From NCBI GenBank assembly GCA_030696775.1, contig JAUYRN010000026.1:79706-143705 (forward strand): a stretch of DNA of 64,000 nt, read 5' to 3'. Below are positions 44,287-53,982 of this stretch, one piece after another (position 1 is the first letter of the stretch; every line of letters begins with the position of its first letter). The stretch comes from Sulfuricurvum sp. GTDB taxonomy: Bacteria > Campylobacterota > Campylobacteria > Campylobacterales > Sulfurimonadaceae. Made by a program: the position numbers and the translations under genes. The notes under the pieces are model-generated. The model saw nothing but the letters and a program-made list of their open reading frames with translations. It did no database searches and had not been told where the DNA came from.

Positions 44287-45999
44287 TTAGTAAGATCTAG
44301 CTTTGAGTTCATGACGACCGAGGGTAACGTCCATGTAATCAAGAGTAAGTGCGCCGTTTTCATCCATGTATGCCATGGTGTGTTTTAAGAATTTTTCGTC
44401 ATCACGAGTTGGGAAATCTTCACGGAAGTGTGCTCCGCGACTCTCTTGACGTGCTAGACCGCTAGCAACGATAAAGAGTGAATAATCTAGCATATGTCCA
44501 AATTCGATTGCTTCTTGGAGTTCGGTATTGAAAATTTTTGATTTATCTTTGATACTGATATTTTTATAGCGTTTACGTAATTCTTCGAGTATTCCCATTT
44601 GAGCGGTTAATGTTTCAGCGGTACGGAAAACACCTGCATTATCGGTCATTGAGCTTTGAAGTTCATCGCGCAATACAGCGACGGATTCTTGACCATGATT
44701 GGTAAGCACCCAGTTGAGCTCATCATTCATACGTGCTGCATCGTCTGAAGTTGCTTCATGCAGTTTAATACCATCGACTTCATCTACCATTGTTTTACCG
44801 ACAAAACGACCAAACAACAATGCTTCAAGAACTGAGTTTGCACCCAAACGATTGGCACCATGAACACTTGAACATGAACATTCACCTGCAGCATAAAAAC
44901 CTTCTACAAATTCGGTATTGTTTTTACGAACGTGTCCGAGTTTATCCATAGGTATTCCACCCATAGAGTAGTGAGCGGTAGCAGAAATCAAAATAGGTTC
45001 TTTGATCATATCAAGACCTAGGAAAGTAATCGCAAGGTCACGAAGTTCTGGAAGACGTTCCATGATTTTTTCTTTTCCTAAATGGACAAGATCAATGAAA
45101 ACCGCATCTTTACGTGGTCCTACTCCGCGTCCTTCCCGGATCTCTTGGATAATTGCACGTGCGACAACGTCACGAGATGCGAGTTCCATTGCATTGGGAG
45201 CATATTTTTCCATAAAGCGTTCGCCCAGTGAGTTGAGTAGTTTTCCACCCTCACCACGAGCAGCTTCAGAAATCAATACACCGTTTCCGGATAATCCCGA
45301 TGGATGAAACTGAACGAACTCCATGTCTTCAAGAGGAAGACCATGACGAGCGACCAATGATAAGCCATCTCCGGTATTGGCATGAGCATTTGAATTGATT
45401 TTGAAGGCACGTGCGTAACCGCCTGTTGCAAACATAACGGCTTTTGCATTGAAAATAGCTTTTTCACTGTTCCGGATATTGTAAGCACTTACTCCGTATA
45501 CCTTCCCATCGGTATAAAGAAGATCTGCAACGTACCACTCATCCCAAAAGTCTACACCCTCACGGAATGCTTGCTCATAAATGGTTTGAAGAAGAGTGAG
45601 ACCAGTACGGTCTTTTGCAAAACAAGCACGCGGCGAAGATTGTCCGCCAAAAGGACGCTGAGCAATCGTACCGTCTTCATTACGGCTAAATGCTGCACCC
45701 ATTCTCTCAACCCATCGGATTGTTTCTGGAGCTCTTTGACACATAAATTCAACAACATCCTGATCCGCTAAGTAGTCCGAACCTTTTACAGTATCAAATT
45801 CATGTAATTCAACACTGTCTGCATCGCTAAAAGCAGCATTGATTCCACCTTGTGCAGCACCTGAGTGAGAACGTAGTGGGTGGAGTTTTGTTATAACGGC
45901 TACTTTTTTACCAGCCTTTTGCAATTCGCGAGCTGCAGCACATCCGGCTAAACCAGCTCCGACTATAATCGCATCATACGTATGAACGGGAATACTCAT
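44287..45999 (-). CDS. sdhA: Fumarate reductase/succinate dehydrogenase flavoprotein subunit
   Basis: The 570-residue protein begins with an FAD Rossmann motif (DAIIVGAGLAGCAAARELQ), then RSHSGAAQGGINAAF with the flavinylation His region, HPSGLSGNGVLISEAARGEGG, and GECSCSSVHGANRLGANSVLE. It oxidises succinate or reduces fumarate. There is no twin-arginine signal, unlike periplasmic methylmenaquinol:fumarate reductases of the same type, so the enzyme should face the cytoplasm and can serve the reductive TCA cycle. First gene of the sdhABE operon; start has AGGATGG upstream. Confidence 0.93.
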   Translation of the reverse strand: MSIPVHTYDAIIVGAGLAGCAAARELQKAGKKVAVITKLHPLRSHSGAAQGGINAAFSDADSVELHEFDTVKGSDYLADQDVVEFMCQRAPETIRWVERMGAAFSRNEDGTIAQRPFGGQSSPRACFAKDRTGLTLLQTIYEQAFREGVDFWDEWYVADLLYTDGKVYGVSAYNIRNSEKAIFNAKAVMFATGGYARAFKINSNAHANTGDGLSLVARHGLPLEDMEFVQFHPSGLSGNGVLISEAARGEGGKLLNSLGERFMEKYAPNAMELASRDVVARAIIQEIREGRGVGPRKDAVFIDLVHLGKEKIMERLPELRDLAITFLGLDMIKEPILISATAHYSMGGIPMDKLGHVRKNNTEFVEGFYAAGECSCSSVHGANRLGANSVLEALLFGRFVGKTMVDEVDGIKLHEATSDDAARMNDELNWVLTNHGQESVAVLRDELQSSMTDNAGVFRTAETLTAQMGILEELRKRYKNISIKDKSKIFNTELQEAIEFGHMLDYSLFIVASGLARQESRGAHFREDFPTRDDEKFLKHTMAYMDENGALTLDYMDVTLGRHELKARSY

Positions 46000-46155
46000 A
46001 CACCATCCTTATATAGAATATTTTCGAATACCAAATTGGCATAAGTTGATATGATTATAGCGTTCTAACTCTTGCGTATAATTAAATGGCGAAAGAGTAA
46101 CACTTTGAAAAAATATGAGAGATTAAGTGTCCAAAAATGTAACAAAAAGATAAAG

Positions 46156-47349
46156 CTAACGGAACATATCCGCTTTTTCTCGTAGTTGTGCGATACGATT
46201 TCCGCCGGACTCTTTTGCTTTTACGACCAATTTTGCAACATCCGGCAGTGATTCTTCAAGAGTTTTAGAAGGGAGTTTTAGAATTATTCCACCACTGAGT
46301 GTAATTTTTTCTATACCTTGTTGGGTTGTAAAACTAGAGTCTTTAACCGATTCAACAATATTTTCTGCTTCTGACAATGCCAAATCCTTGGAATTACGTG
46401 CCATTATAAAGGCAAAACAATTATCATCGAGATGACCAATGACATCTAATGGTTGTTCATACATTGTTAAGATATCTGCTAATTTTTTATAAATACTTCC
46501 CATGTCTTCTTTCGATAATTTTGCCTCGAGCTCTTTTAGTTGATCAATTTCAAGCAAAACAATAAAGAGTGATCCTACCGCTTTTGTATTACGTTTGATA
46601 TTAAAAATAGAAAACATACCTTTTTGATTATTAAGTCCGCTTTGGGGATGTAAAAGTGTTGGATTCGTATTAACCAAAGGTACTTTACGAGCAAGGCGTT
46701 TGATAATAAAATCAATTTCTTCAGTAACAACTTCATGTTGTGTCCCGTCTGTATCAACGGAATATGCTTTTTTAATATCACGATAGATTTGATTTAAGCG
46801 CCATTGGTAGAAGAAAAAAGTAATTAGACCTAGTAGGGCTATAACCAAAGCAATGATTTTAGCCATGAATACAGATTGATTTATTAGGCGTATTTGATAG
46901 TCAATCACACTGTCAATATCAATAAGATAAAGATTTCGTGCTGAAATCATACGGTCATACATAGCATTTTTGGAAACAGGCATGGCCTCTAGCCAAAACA
47001 ATGCAGACTCTTGAAATCCAGATGATGTAGAAAGAAGGGATTGACTTAAAGATTTTTCTTCTTCGGTGGACGTAAAAATTGGATCTAATAATGTTTCTTT
47101 ATTGGAGAATTTGGTATATAAAGCCAATTCGGCAATATCACCATTGATGGTGATATTCGCCATATCCGAATCATGAAGATCAGTGGATATGATTTTTTTA
47201 ATAAGTATATGTTGATTTTTTAGTGCACCTAGACGATCAGAAAATTGAGAAATATTAACTAGAATTACAGTTAATAAAATTATTCCGGTTATTAGAATTA
47301 AAAGGACCATTTTAAGATTAAAAAAGATTTGTCGAATAGAAAGTTTCAT
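46156..47349 (-). CDS. Membrane protein with degenerate GGDEF domain
   Basis: The 397-residue protein has an N-terminal helix (about 12-35), a periplasmic helical region, a second helix (about 165-185) and a C-terminal domain that follows the GGDEF fold: HPQSGLNNQKGMF, IVLLEIDQLKELEAKL and AKESGGNRI. The signature itself is replaced by HLDDNCF, so it probably makes no cyclic di-GMP and may act as a binding or regulatory domain. ATG 47349 follows AAGG and is preferred to the upstream in-frame start. It is divergent from thiL with about 150 bases between. Confidence 0.78.
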   Translation of the reverse strand: MKLSIRQIFFNLKMVLLILITGIILLTVILVNISQFSDRLGALKNQHILIKKIISTDLHDSDMANITINGDIAELALYTKFSNKETLLDPIFTSTEEEKSLSQSLLSTSSGFQESALFWLEAMPVSKNAMYDRMISARNLYLIDIDSVIDYQIRLINQSVFMAKIIALVIALLGLITFFFYQWRLNQIYRDIKKAYSVDTDGTQHEVVTEEIDFIIKRLARKVPLVNTNPTLLHPQSGLNNQKGMFSIFNIKRNTKAVGSLFIVLLEIDQLKELEAKLSKEDMGSIYKKLADILTMYEQPLDVIGHLDDNCFAFIMARNSKDLALSEAENIVESVKDSSFTTQQGIEKITLSGGIILKLPSKTLEESLPDVAKLVVKAKESGGNRIAQLREKADMFR

Positions 47350-47499
47350 GAAAAGCCTTACGTCATAATTTATCACATTATGTGAGTATTTTATCATACA
47401 TTTATATTATTTTGCAGTGCAAGCTCTTGGTTTAACCAATGCATAACATCAAATAGTTTATAATACTTTTTACATTCAAACGCATACATTGGGTCTCTC

Positions 47500-48324
47500 G
47501 TGAATATTGAAAACCACTTTATTACTCTTATGAGTCAAAAAAAATCTCGTATAGGTGACGATGGTGCAGTAGTAGGAGAGTGGATTTTTAGTAAAGATAT
47601 TTTTTTTGAAAATGTCCACTTTAAACGCCAATGGCTTACATGTTACCAAATAGGTTACAAAGCGATGATTATTAATATCTCTGACGCCATTGCAATGAAT
47701 GCGCAAGCAAAATATGCATTAGTGGGCGCAGCAATGCCGAAGTATTTGAGCTTGTTCGATATGGGTGAGCTTGCACGAGGGATGAGAGAGTGCGCGTCGG
47801 AATTTGGAGTAGAAATTATTGGGGGAGATACGATTAGCAATAGCAAGTTGGATCTTTCGATTACAATCATTTCAAAAAGTACAAATCCTCTTACCCGACG
47901 GGGTTTAAAAGTAGGGGATATTTTCGCACATACAGGGAATATCGGTTCATCGCTGCGTCATTTGCGTTATTTAATGGCAGGTGGGATTGTTAATACCAAG
48001 AGCCGTTTTATTCATCCCCATTTGCGTGGTCCATTTATCCAAAAAGGACGTCCTTTTTTGCGTTGCGGAATGGATATTTCGGATGGACTGTTTAGCGATT
48101 TAGAAAAATTGTGTTCTGTAAATCGTCTTGGAATACGATGGAATAAGCGTCCGGATAAAAGCCATGGATGCAGCGGGGAAGAGTATGAAATGTTGTTTGC
48201 CTTTAATCCAAGACACACACAGAAATTAAAAAGAATTTCAAAATTAACACGAACACCGATACAGATCATTGGAACCGCTAAGCGGGGAAAGATGATTAAT
48301 CGTTGCAAATCACATCATTTTTAG
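47500..48324 (+). CDS. thiL: Thiamine-monophosphate kinase
   Basis: The 274-residue protein has ThiL/AIR-synthase-fold motifs: RIGDDGAVV, MIINISDAIAMNAQ with metal-binding Asp, IIGGDTISNSKL and GMDISDGLFSDL. It phosphorylates thiamine phosphate to thiamine diphosphate, a cofactor needed by OorB in this cell. The start is GTG at 47500. It is shorter than Escherichia coli ThiL (about 325), as in other Campylobacterota. truD follows after 10 bases. Confidence 0.88.
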   Translation: MNIENHFITLMSQKKSRIGDDGAVVGEWIFSKDIFFENVHFKRQWLTCYQIGYKAMIINISDAIAMNAQAKYALVGAAMPKYLSLFDMGELARGMRECASEFGVEIIGGDTISNSKLDLSITIISKSTNPLTRRGLKVGDIFAHTGNIGSSLRHLRYLMAGGIVNTKSRFIHPHLRGPFIQKGRPFLRCGMDISDGLFSDLEKLCSVNRLGIRWNKRPDKSHGCSGEEYEMLFAFNPRHTQKLKRISKLTRTPIQIIGTAKRGKMINRCKSHHF

Positions 48325-48334
48325 GAAGTATTTC

Positions 48335-49432
48335 ATGGAACGCCAATATTATCTCCCTCATAGTGTCATCGAATTTCATTTTCGTCAATCGGCTCGTGAT
48401 TTCGTTGTCGACGAAATACCTCTCTATCCTTTCAGCGGTGAAGGCGAGCATTTAGTTTTGCATGTTCGAAAGAAAAATCTTTCTACATGGCAGATGGTCG
48501 ATATTTTCAGTAACCATTTAGGGATTAAAAGTCGAGATATCGGCTATGCCGGTTTAAAAGATAAGAATGCTCAAACAAAGCAATACATTTCTATCCCAAA
48601 AAAATACGAGCCCATGTTGGAAAATTTCGAGCATGAGGGAATTAAAATTCTTGAAAAGCAGTATCACAACAATAAAATTCGGATTGGGCATCTCAAGGGA
48701 AACCGATTTTTTGTCCGTCTTAAAAAAGTTAATCCTACGTCAGCTATGAAAATCCAAGAAGCCCTTAAAGCCATTAAGAAAAATGGAATGCCTAACTATT
48801 TTGGATTTCAGCGTTTTGGTTTGGATGGTGAAAATTATAAAAAAGGGCAAGCAATTTTAGACGGAACATTGAAAGAGAAAAATAGAAAATTAAATCAATT
48901 TTATATTAACTCATATCAAAGCTATCTTTTTAATGCTTGGCTTGCTCGTCGTATTGAAATTTCGAAACTGGTTGAGAGTTTTAAAGTAGAGGAATTAGCC
49001 AATGTTTTAACTCTTCCAAAAGAAGAAATGGTCTTAATGAAAGCCCAAAAACATCCTTTTAAACTCATACATGGTGATGTGTTGATGCATTATCCTTACG
49101 GAAAACTGTTTCATTATGAGAGTGAAGATGAAATAGAACGCTTTAATAAACATGATATTTCGGTGAGTGGACTTCTTAGCGGTAAGCGGGCAACACGGGC
49201 CATTGGTTTAGCACAAGAAATTGAGCAAGAGTTTGACACGATTACAAGCGGTATTGATGGTGCTCGTCGTTATGGATGGGTTTATCCTGAAGAAGTTGAG
49301 GGTCAATATAAAGAAAATGAAGCATGGTTTGAACTGCATTTTACCCTTCCTAAGGGATGCTATGCGACGGTATTAATCGAAGAAATTGCTAAGAGAGAGA
49401 TTAATAGCGATGAAAGTCAGGAAGAAGAATGA
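48335..49432 (+). CDS. truD: tRNA pseudouridine(13) synthase TruD
   Basis: The 365-residue protein has TruD signatures: AGLKDKNAQTKQYISI with catalytic Asp near residue 75, GNRFFVRLKKV, NYFGFQRFG and NQFYINSYQSYLFNAWL. It isomerises U13 of tRNA-Glu. AGGAAG precedes ATG 48335. Its stop overlaps the psd start (ATGA). Confidence 0.94.
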   Translation: MERQYYLPHSVIEFHFRQSARDFVVDEIPLYPFSGEGEHLVLHVRKKNLSTWQMVDIFSNHLGIKSRDIGYAGLKDKNAQTKQYISIPKKYEPMLENFEHEGIKILEKQYHNNKIRIGHLKGNRFFVRLKKVNPTSAMKIQEALKAIKKNGMPNYFGFQRFGLDGENYKKGQAILDGTLKEKNRKLNQFYINSYQSYLFNAWLARRIEISKLVESFKVEELANVLTLPKEEMVLMKAQKHPFKLIHGDVLMHYPYGKLFHYESEDEIERFNKHDISVSGLLSGKRATRAIGLAQEIEQEFDTITSGIDGARRYGWVYPEEVEGQYKENEAWFELHFTLPKGCYATVLIEEIAKREINSDESQEEE

Positions 49433-50244
49433 AGCAACATGTAACCTCGTCTTTATCTAGAGTTTTTGGAAAATTTGCCTCTAAGAAACATTCAAAGTCA
49501 GTCCAGAATTTAATTAATCGTACTTATGTATCGATGATGGGATTGGATATGAGTGATTTTAAAGCTCCAGAATCGTATGAGACGCTTAATGCTCTTTTTA
49601 CGCGCCATCTCAATACTCCGAGACCTTTTTCGAATAATTCAAGCGATATAATCAGCCCATGTGACTCACACGTTACTGAAGCGGGCATCATGAATATCGA
49701 TCAAGCATTGCAGATCAAAGGTATGAGTTATAGCGTGGACGCTTTTTTAGGAGAGAATATTGTAAACGAGCATAAAAAGCGTATTCATGGTGGAGATTAT
49801 ATAAATTTTTATCTCTCACCGCGTGATTATCATCGTTATCATGTTCCTTTAGATATGCAAGTGACAAAGGCCGTTCATATCGCAGGTAAGCTATATCCGG
49901 TCAATATTCCGACATTAAAGCGTAAAGTTGATTTATTTATTGAAAATGAGCGTGTCGTACTTGAATGTATCACGACAAATGGAAAGCTTTTCTATCTGGT
50001 GCTAGTAGGGGCTTTAAATGTAGGCAAAATGGAAGTAAACTTTGAACCTCGTATTCAAACAAACACACTTTCCAATGGCGGTGTCTATACGTACAAAAAT
50101 CTGCACCTTAAAAAAGGTGATGACTTTGGATGTTTTCAAATGGGTTCAACTATTATTTTCTTGGCAGAAACTGGGATGATGGAATCAGACGTAACGGTAG
50201 GCGAAAGCGTTAGATTTGCACAAACAATCGGAAAACTGCTTTAA
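49429..50244 (+). CDS. psd: Phosphatidylserine decarboxylase proenzyme
   Basis: The 271-residue protein has SPCDSHVTEAG with the catalytic Asp, IHGGDYINFYLSPRDYHRYHVP with the His, and the self-cleavage site MGSTIIF near residues 243-249, where Ser becomes the pyruvoyl group. It makes phosphatidylethanolamine. It is coupled to truD by a 4-base overlap and converges on the next gene with a 4-base overlap at its 3' end. Confidence 0.93.
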   Translation: MKQHVTSSLSRVFGKFASKKHSKSVQNLINRTYVSMMGLDMSDFKAPESYETLNALFTRHLNTPRPFSNNSSDIISPCDSHVTEAGIMNIDQALQIKGMSYSVDAFLGENIVNEHKKRIHGGDYINFYLSPRDYHRYHVPLDMQVTKAVHIAGKLYPVNIPTLKRKVDLFIENERVVLECITTNGKLFYLVLVGALNVGKMEVNFEPRIQTNTLSNGGVYTYKNLHLKKGDDFGCFQMGSTIIFLAETGMMESDVTVGESVRFAQTIGKLL

Positions 50245-50843
50245 TGTAATATTTTGAGCTCAACTATCAAGTGCTCTTTTTTTTCAAAAATATCAATTTC
50301 TGAATCAATAGGGGGCTGCAGGTGACGTAAAGCACCTTGTATTGAGTGGAAAATGTGAAGTAATTTCGGTTCCATAGTTGTACTGACATGGTCAATATGG
50401 TGTTGTTTAATAATTGAGGCTAAAATATCGGCTCCTACATAGTAAACACTCTTATTGATACTTCGCTGAATCTGATAGGCGCGCATGATTTCAATATTAT
50501 TCAATAATGCTTCTCGCTCTTCAGTGTTGATAAGAAGATTATTGCGAGCACGGGCAAGATCATTTTCAATATCTTCAGTCGTTTCTCTGATTCTATTTTC
50601 AATCTTTTCATCAAGATTTGGAATGTAATTACGGATTAAATCAAAAATACTTTTATCATCAAAATATTTTTGACTGATTTGAACATTATGCTTTTCACTG
50701 CCTTGATATTCGCAGTCAAGTGCATCAATAAGCTCACAAAGCGGACCAAGATAAATAAATTTATCCTCTTTTGTCGCATGATAATCAATTCCAGTAGCTG
50801 AACATATTGGTTTTGGACCTGTGTAGCACAATGTGTATGGCAT
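50241..50843 (-). CDS. Hypothetical conserved protein
   Basis: I do not recognise a domain in this 200-residue soluble protein. The N-terminus (MPYTLCYTGPKPICSATGID) has two cysteines; the middle is predicted as charged helices, possibly coiled coil (residues 85-130). It lies 13 bases downstream of ychF and probably shares its transcript. Its 3' end overlaps that of psd by 4 bases. Confidence 0.65.
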   Translation of the reverse strand: MPYTLCYTGPKPICSATGIDYHATKEDKFIYLGPLCELIDALDCEYQGSEKHNVQISQKYFDDKSIFDLIRNYIPNLDEKIENRIRETTEDIENDLARARNNLLINTEEREALLNNIEIMRAYQIQRSINKSVYYVGADILASIIKQHHIDHVSTTMEPKLLHIFHSIQGALRHLQPPIDSEIDIFEKKEHLIVELKILH

Positions 50844-50856
50844 TGGTTTTCCTGTT

Positions 50857-51957
50857 TTAAACGTTAAATCTAAAATGCATTATATCACCATCGGCAACAA
50901 TATACTCTTTTCCCTCTAAACGCATTTTCCCTGCTTCTTTTGATTTATTCTCTCCACCGCATGCTATATAGTCTTCATATGCGATGACTTCAGCACGGAT
51001 AAATCCTTTTTCAAAATCATTGTGGATAACAGCTGCAGCTTTTGGTGCAGTAGAATTTTTATGTATGGTCCATGAACGTACTTCTTTGACTCCAGCTGTA
51101 AAATAGCTCATGTAGCCCAGTTTGTCAAAACCTTTACGGATGATTTGCTCTAGACCTGATTCTTCAACACCCATTTCGCGTAAAAACTCATCACGTTCAT
51201 CGTCTTCAAGTCCGATAAGTTCTTCTTCGATTTTTGCACACAATTTGATGACTTCACATCCTGTTTTAGTCGCATGTTCTTTGAGTGCAATGACAAAAGC
51301 ATTGTCTTCTGTTAGTCCGTCTTCATCTACATTGGCACCGTACATAATTTCTTTGGCACTTAGAAAGCGAACTTCACGGTTGAGCTGTTCAAACATTTCA
51401 GTATTGGCTTTTGGAAAATTACGGGCAAGATTGCCATCACCTAAAAATTCTAATAGCTCTTCAGCAAAAAGGAGTAATGCAGCAGCATCTTTTTCATTTT
51501 TAGCTTGTTTTTTTAGGCGTTCGATACGGTTGCTAAGAACCTCAAGGTCTGCAAAAATAAGTTCATTTTCAATAATTTCAACGTCTTGAAGAGGATCAAT
51601 ACGACCTTCAGTATGGACAATGTTTTCATCTTCAAAACAACGGACGATTTGCAAGATAACTTCGGTTTCACGGATATTGGAGAGAAATTTATTTCCCAAA
51701 CCTTCACCTTTACTCGCACCTTTGACAAGACCTGCAATGTCAACAAAATCAAGAGTTGAATACTGAACGCGTTCTGGTTTAACGATTTTTACCAATTCAT
51801 CAATACGAGCATCCGGAACCGGAACGGTTGCTTTATTCGGTTCGATCGTACAGAAAGGATAGTTAGCCGCTTCGGCATTTTGTGCTTTGGTTAGTGCGTT
51901 AAAGGTAGTTGATTTTCCGACGTTTGGTAATCCTACGAGTCCGATTGATAATCCCAT
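50857..51957 (-). CDS. ychF: Redox-regulated ATPase/GTPase YchF
   Basis: The 366-residue protein starts MGLSIGLVGLPNVGKSTTF with the P-loop, has DFVDIAGLVKGASKGEGLGN (G3) and YGANVDEDGL, the NVDE variant of the G4 motif that explains ATP preference in the Obg-family YchF, and a C-terminal TGS-like domain. ATG 51957 overlaps the pepA stop (TAATG) and is preferred to an upstream in-frame start. It binds ribosomes and affects translation and stress. Confidence 0.94.
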   Translation of the reverse strand: MGLSIGLVGLPNVGKSTTFNALTKAQNAEAANYPFCTIEPNKATVPVPDARIDELVKIVKPERVQYSTLDFVDIAGLVKGASKGEGLGNKFLSNIRETEVILQIVRCFEDENIVHTEGRIDPLQDVEIIENELIFADLEVLSNRIERLKKQAKNEKDAAALLLFAEELLEFLGDGNLARNFPKANTEMFEQLNREVRFLSAKEIMYGANVDEDGLTEDNAFVIALKEHATKTGCEVIKLCAKIEEELIGLEDDERDEFLREMGVEESGLEQIIRKGFDKLGYMSYFTAGVKEVRSWTIHKNSTAPKAAAVIHNDFEKGFIRAEVIAYEDYIACGGENKSKEAGKMRLEGKEYIVADGDIMHFRFNV

Positions 51958-53399
51958 TATTGTAATCCTTGTTGTAATTTTAGTAGCCATTCAAGTGTCA
52001 TACGAACACCTGCACCTGTTCCACCATAGGTGTGTACATCCCAAGCGCTCTCAGTATAGGCAGAACCTGCGATATCGAAATGAACCCATTTGTCTTTCAT
52101 GTTTTCATCAATAAAATTATCCAAAAAGAGTGCAGCAGTTATTGCTCCGCCATAAGGTTTTGATGAAACATTACAGATATCAGCAATCTCACTTTTAATG
52201 AGCTTTTTAAGATGTCGATTAAAAGGGAGGTTTCCACAATATTCTCCACTATCTTCGGCAGCTGCAAGCCATGATTGTTTAAGCTCTTCATTGTGTCCCA
52301 TTACCCCTGTAGTATAGGGTCCAAGAGCAACCATGCATGCACCGGTAAGTGTTGCATAGTCGAATATATAGTCACTTTTTATTTTTTCTTGAGCATATCC
52401 AAGAACATCGGCGAGAACCAATCTTCCCTCCGCATCAGTGTTGCGTACTTCGATGGTTTTACCGTTTTTCGCGCGTAAAATGTCATCAGGTTTGTAAGCA
52501 TTTCCACCAATCATGTTTTCAACTGCACCTACAAAAGCGTGTACTTCTATATCGAGACCCAGTTCACTCACTGCTTTGATAATCCCCATTACGGCACATC
52601 CGCCAGCTTTATCCATTTTCATCGTTACCATAGATGCAGCAGCTTTTAGACTCAATCCGCCACTATCGTAAGTGAGCCCTTTACCAACGAGGGTAATGAC
52701 TTTTTTTGGATTTTTTGGTTTATAGGAGAGATGGATAAGACGAGGAGGATTAATGGATGCTCGGCCTACCGCCATCATAGCTTCCATTTTTTCGTCCATT
52801 AAGCCATTGACATCTAGAATAGTACATTCTAAATGGTTGCTATTGGCTATATCTTCTGCCGTGATAGCCATGCCTTGAGGAGTCATATCATAAGGAGTCT
52901 GATTTACTAAATCACGTACAAAGTTCGTTGCTTTAGAAATTATGAGTGTTTGAGTTAGAGTTTTTTCAAGTTTAGTTGTATCTAAATCTAAGCCATTGAT
53001 TTCCTCATTGGAAAAAATAACTTCTGTAAGCTGAGATGGTTTAGGTTCAGATTTGTATGCGTTTAAACGATGAGATCCAAGTATTACCCCTTCTATTAGG
53101 GCTTTAAAATGGTTGTCACCATATTGGAGAAGCTTTAATGAGTTATAGCTGTACTCCATAACTAATTTAATGGCTTTAGCTATGGTAGTTCTAAAAAGTT
53201 CATCACTTAGATTATTAATACCGCACACTAAAAGACGCTGTTCATGCAAGGCACAAATTTGTTCTTCTTCGGCTTTAAATCCTGCCATAAGTAATATTTC
53301 TTTTTGCGGATGACGCAAGAGCTGTTGAGGAGTAATAAATTCAAGGGTTAAATCTGCATCAATGGATGCTAAGGGTTGATTAACGAGTCTGACGTTCAC
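51957..53399 (-). CDS. pepA: Leucyl aminopeptidase (M17)
   Basis: The 480-residue protein has M17 family hallmarks: VGKGLTYDSGGLSLKAAASM with metal-binding Lys/Asp, MKMDKAGG and the signature NTDAEGRLVLADV. It trims peptides in the cytoplasm. The likely start is GTG at 53399 (reading VNVRLVNQP), overlapping the dedA gene by 20 bases; an upstream ATG in frame lies deep inside dedA and is less likely. Confidence 0.93.
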   Translation of the reverse strand: MNVRLVNQPLASIDADLTLEFITPQQLLRHPQKEILLMAGFKAEEEQICALHEQRLLVCGINNLSDELFRTTIAKAIKLVMEYSYNSLKLLQYGDNHFKALIEGVILGSHRLNAYKSEPKPSQLTEVIFSNEEINGLDLDTTKLEKTLTQTLIISKATNFVRDLVNQTPYDMTPQGMAITAEDIANSNHLECTILDVNGLMDEKMEAMMAVGRASINPPRLIHLSYKPKNPKKVITLVGKGLTYDSGGLSLKAAASMVTMKMDKAGGCAVMGIIKAVSELGLDIEVHAFVGAVENMIGGNAYKPDDILRAKNGKTIEVRNTDAEGRLVLADVLGYAQEKIKSDYIFDYATLTGACMVALGPYTTGVMGHNEELKQSWLAAAEDSGEYCGNLPFNRHLKKLIKSEIADICNVSSKPYGGAITAALFLDNFIDENMKDKWVHFDIAGSAYTESAWDVHTYGGTGAGVRMTLEWLLKLQQGLQ

Positions 53400-53973
53400 G
53401 GCGTTTCTCCAAAAGGTTTTTTTCGATTCTATTAAACATAAAACTAATACTTCCAACAATAGTGATTACGAGCGGTATTGCAAAATACCAGTGACTTTTA
53501 ATCCAAGCAAGAAGTTTAAGTAACTCGTCCCCGAAATAAAAAGCTGGAATAATGGTCAATGCTGCCCAGAAAACTGCACTTACAAAGTTAATGATGGCAA
53601 AATCTCGAGATGAATATTTAGTTAATCCTATTGCCATCGGTATTACTGTACGCATTCCATACATATAGCGTTGAACAAAAATAAGCGGCCATCCATATTT
53701 TTTGAGTAAGAGATGGGCGATGGCAAATTTACGTCGTTGTGATCGAAGTTTATTGTGGATATATTTTTTATTAAAGCGTCCAATGTAAAAATAAATTTGG
53801 TCCCCTACGAATCCGCCAAAAGCTCCTACCATTAAAGCAATTGGAAGAATCATGTCTCCAGTATGCGACATAATACCGGCCATTACAAGACCAAGTTCAC
53901 CTTCTAGGATACTCCAAGCAAAAAGGACAATATAGCCGTATTCTTTAAGCCATTCAATAAATAAGTGTTCCAC
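53380..53973 (-). CDS. DedA-family membrane protein
   Basis: The 197-residue protein has about five hydrophobic segments and DedA/SNARE-associated motifs: SILEGELGLVMAGIM with an acidic residue in the re-entrant region, GGFVGDQIYFYIGR, and FVQRYMYGMRTVIPMAIG with the conserved Arg/Gly. DedA proteins act in membrane homeostasis as proton-dependent or lipid transporters. It lies 9 bases downstream of trpB and overlaps pepA. Confidence 0.88.
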   Translation of the reverse strand: MEHLFIEWLKEYGYIVLFAWSILEGELGLVMAGIMSHTGDMILPIALMVGAFGGFVGDQIYFYIGRFNKKYIHNKLRSQRRKFAIAHLLLKKYGWPLIFVQRYMYGMRTVIPMAIGLTKYSSRDFAIINFVSAVFWAALTIIPAFYFGDELLKLLAWIKSHWYFAIPLVITIVGSISFMFNRIEKNLLEKRRERQTR

Positions 53974-53982
53974 TTTGCTCCC

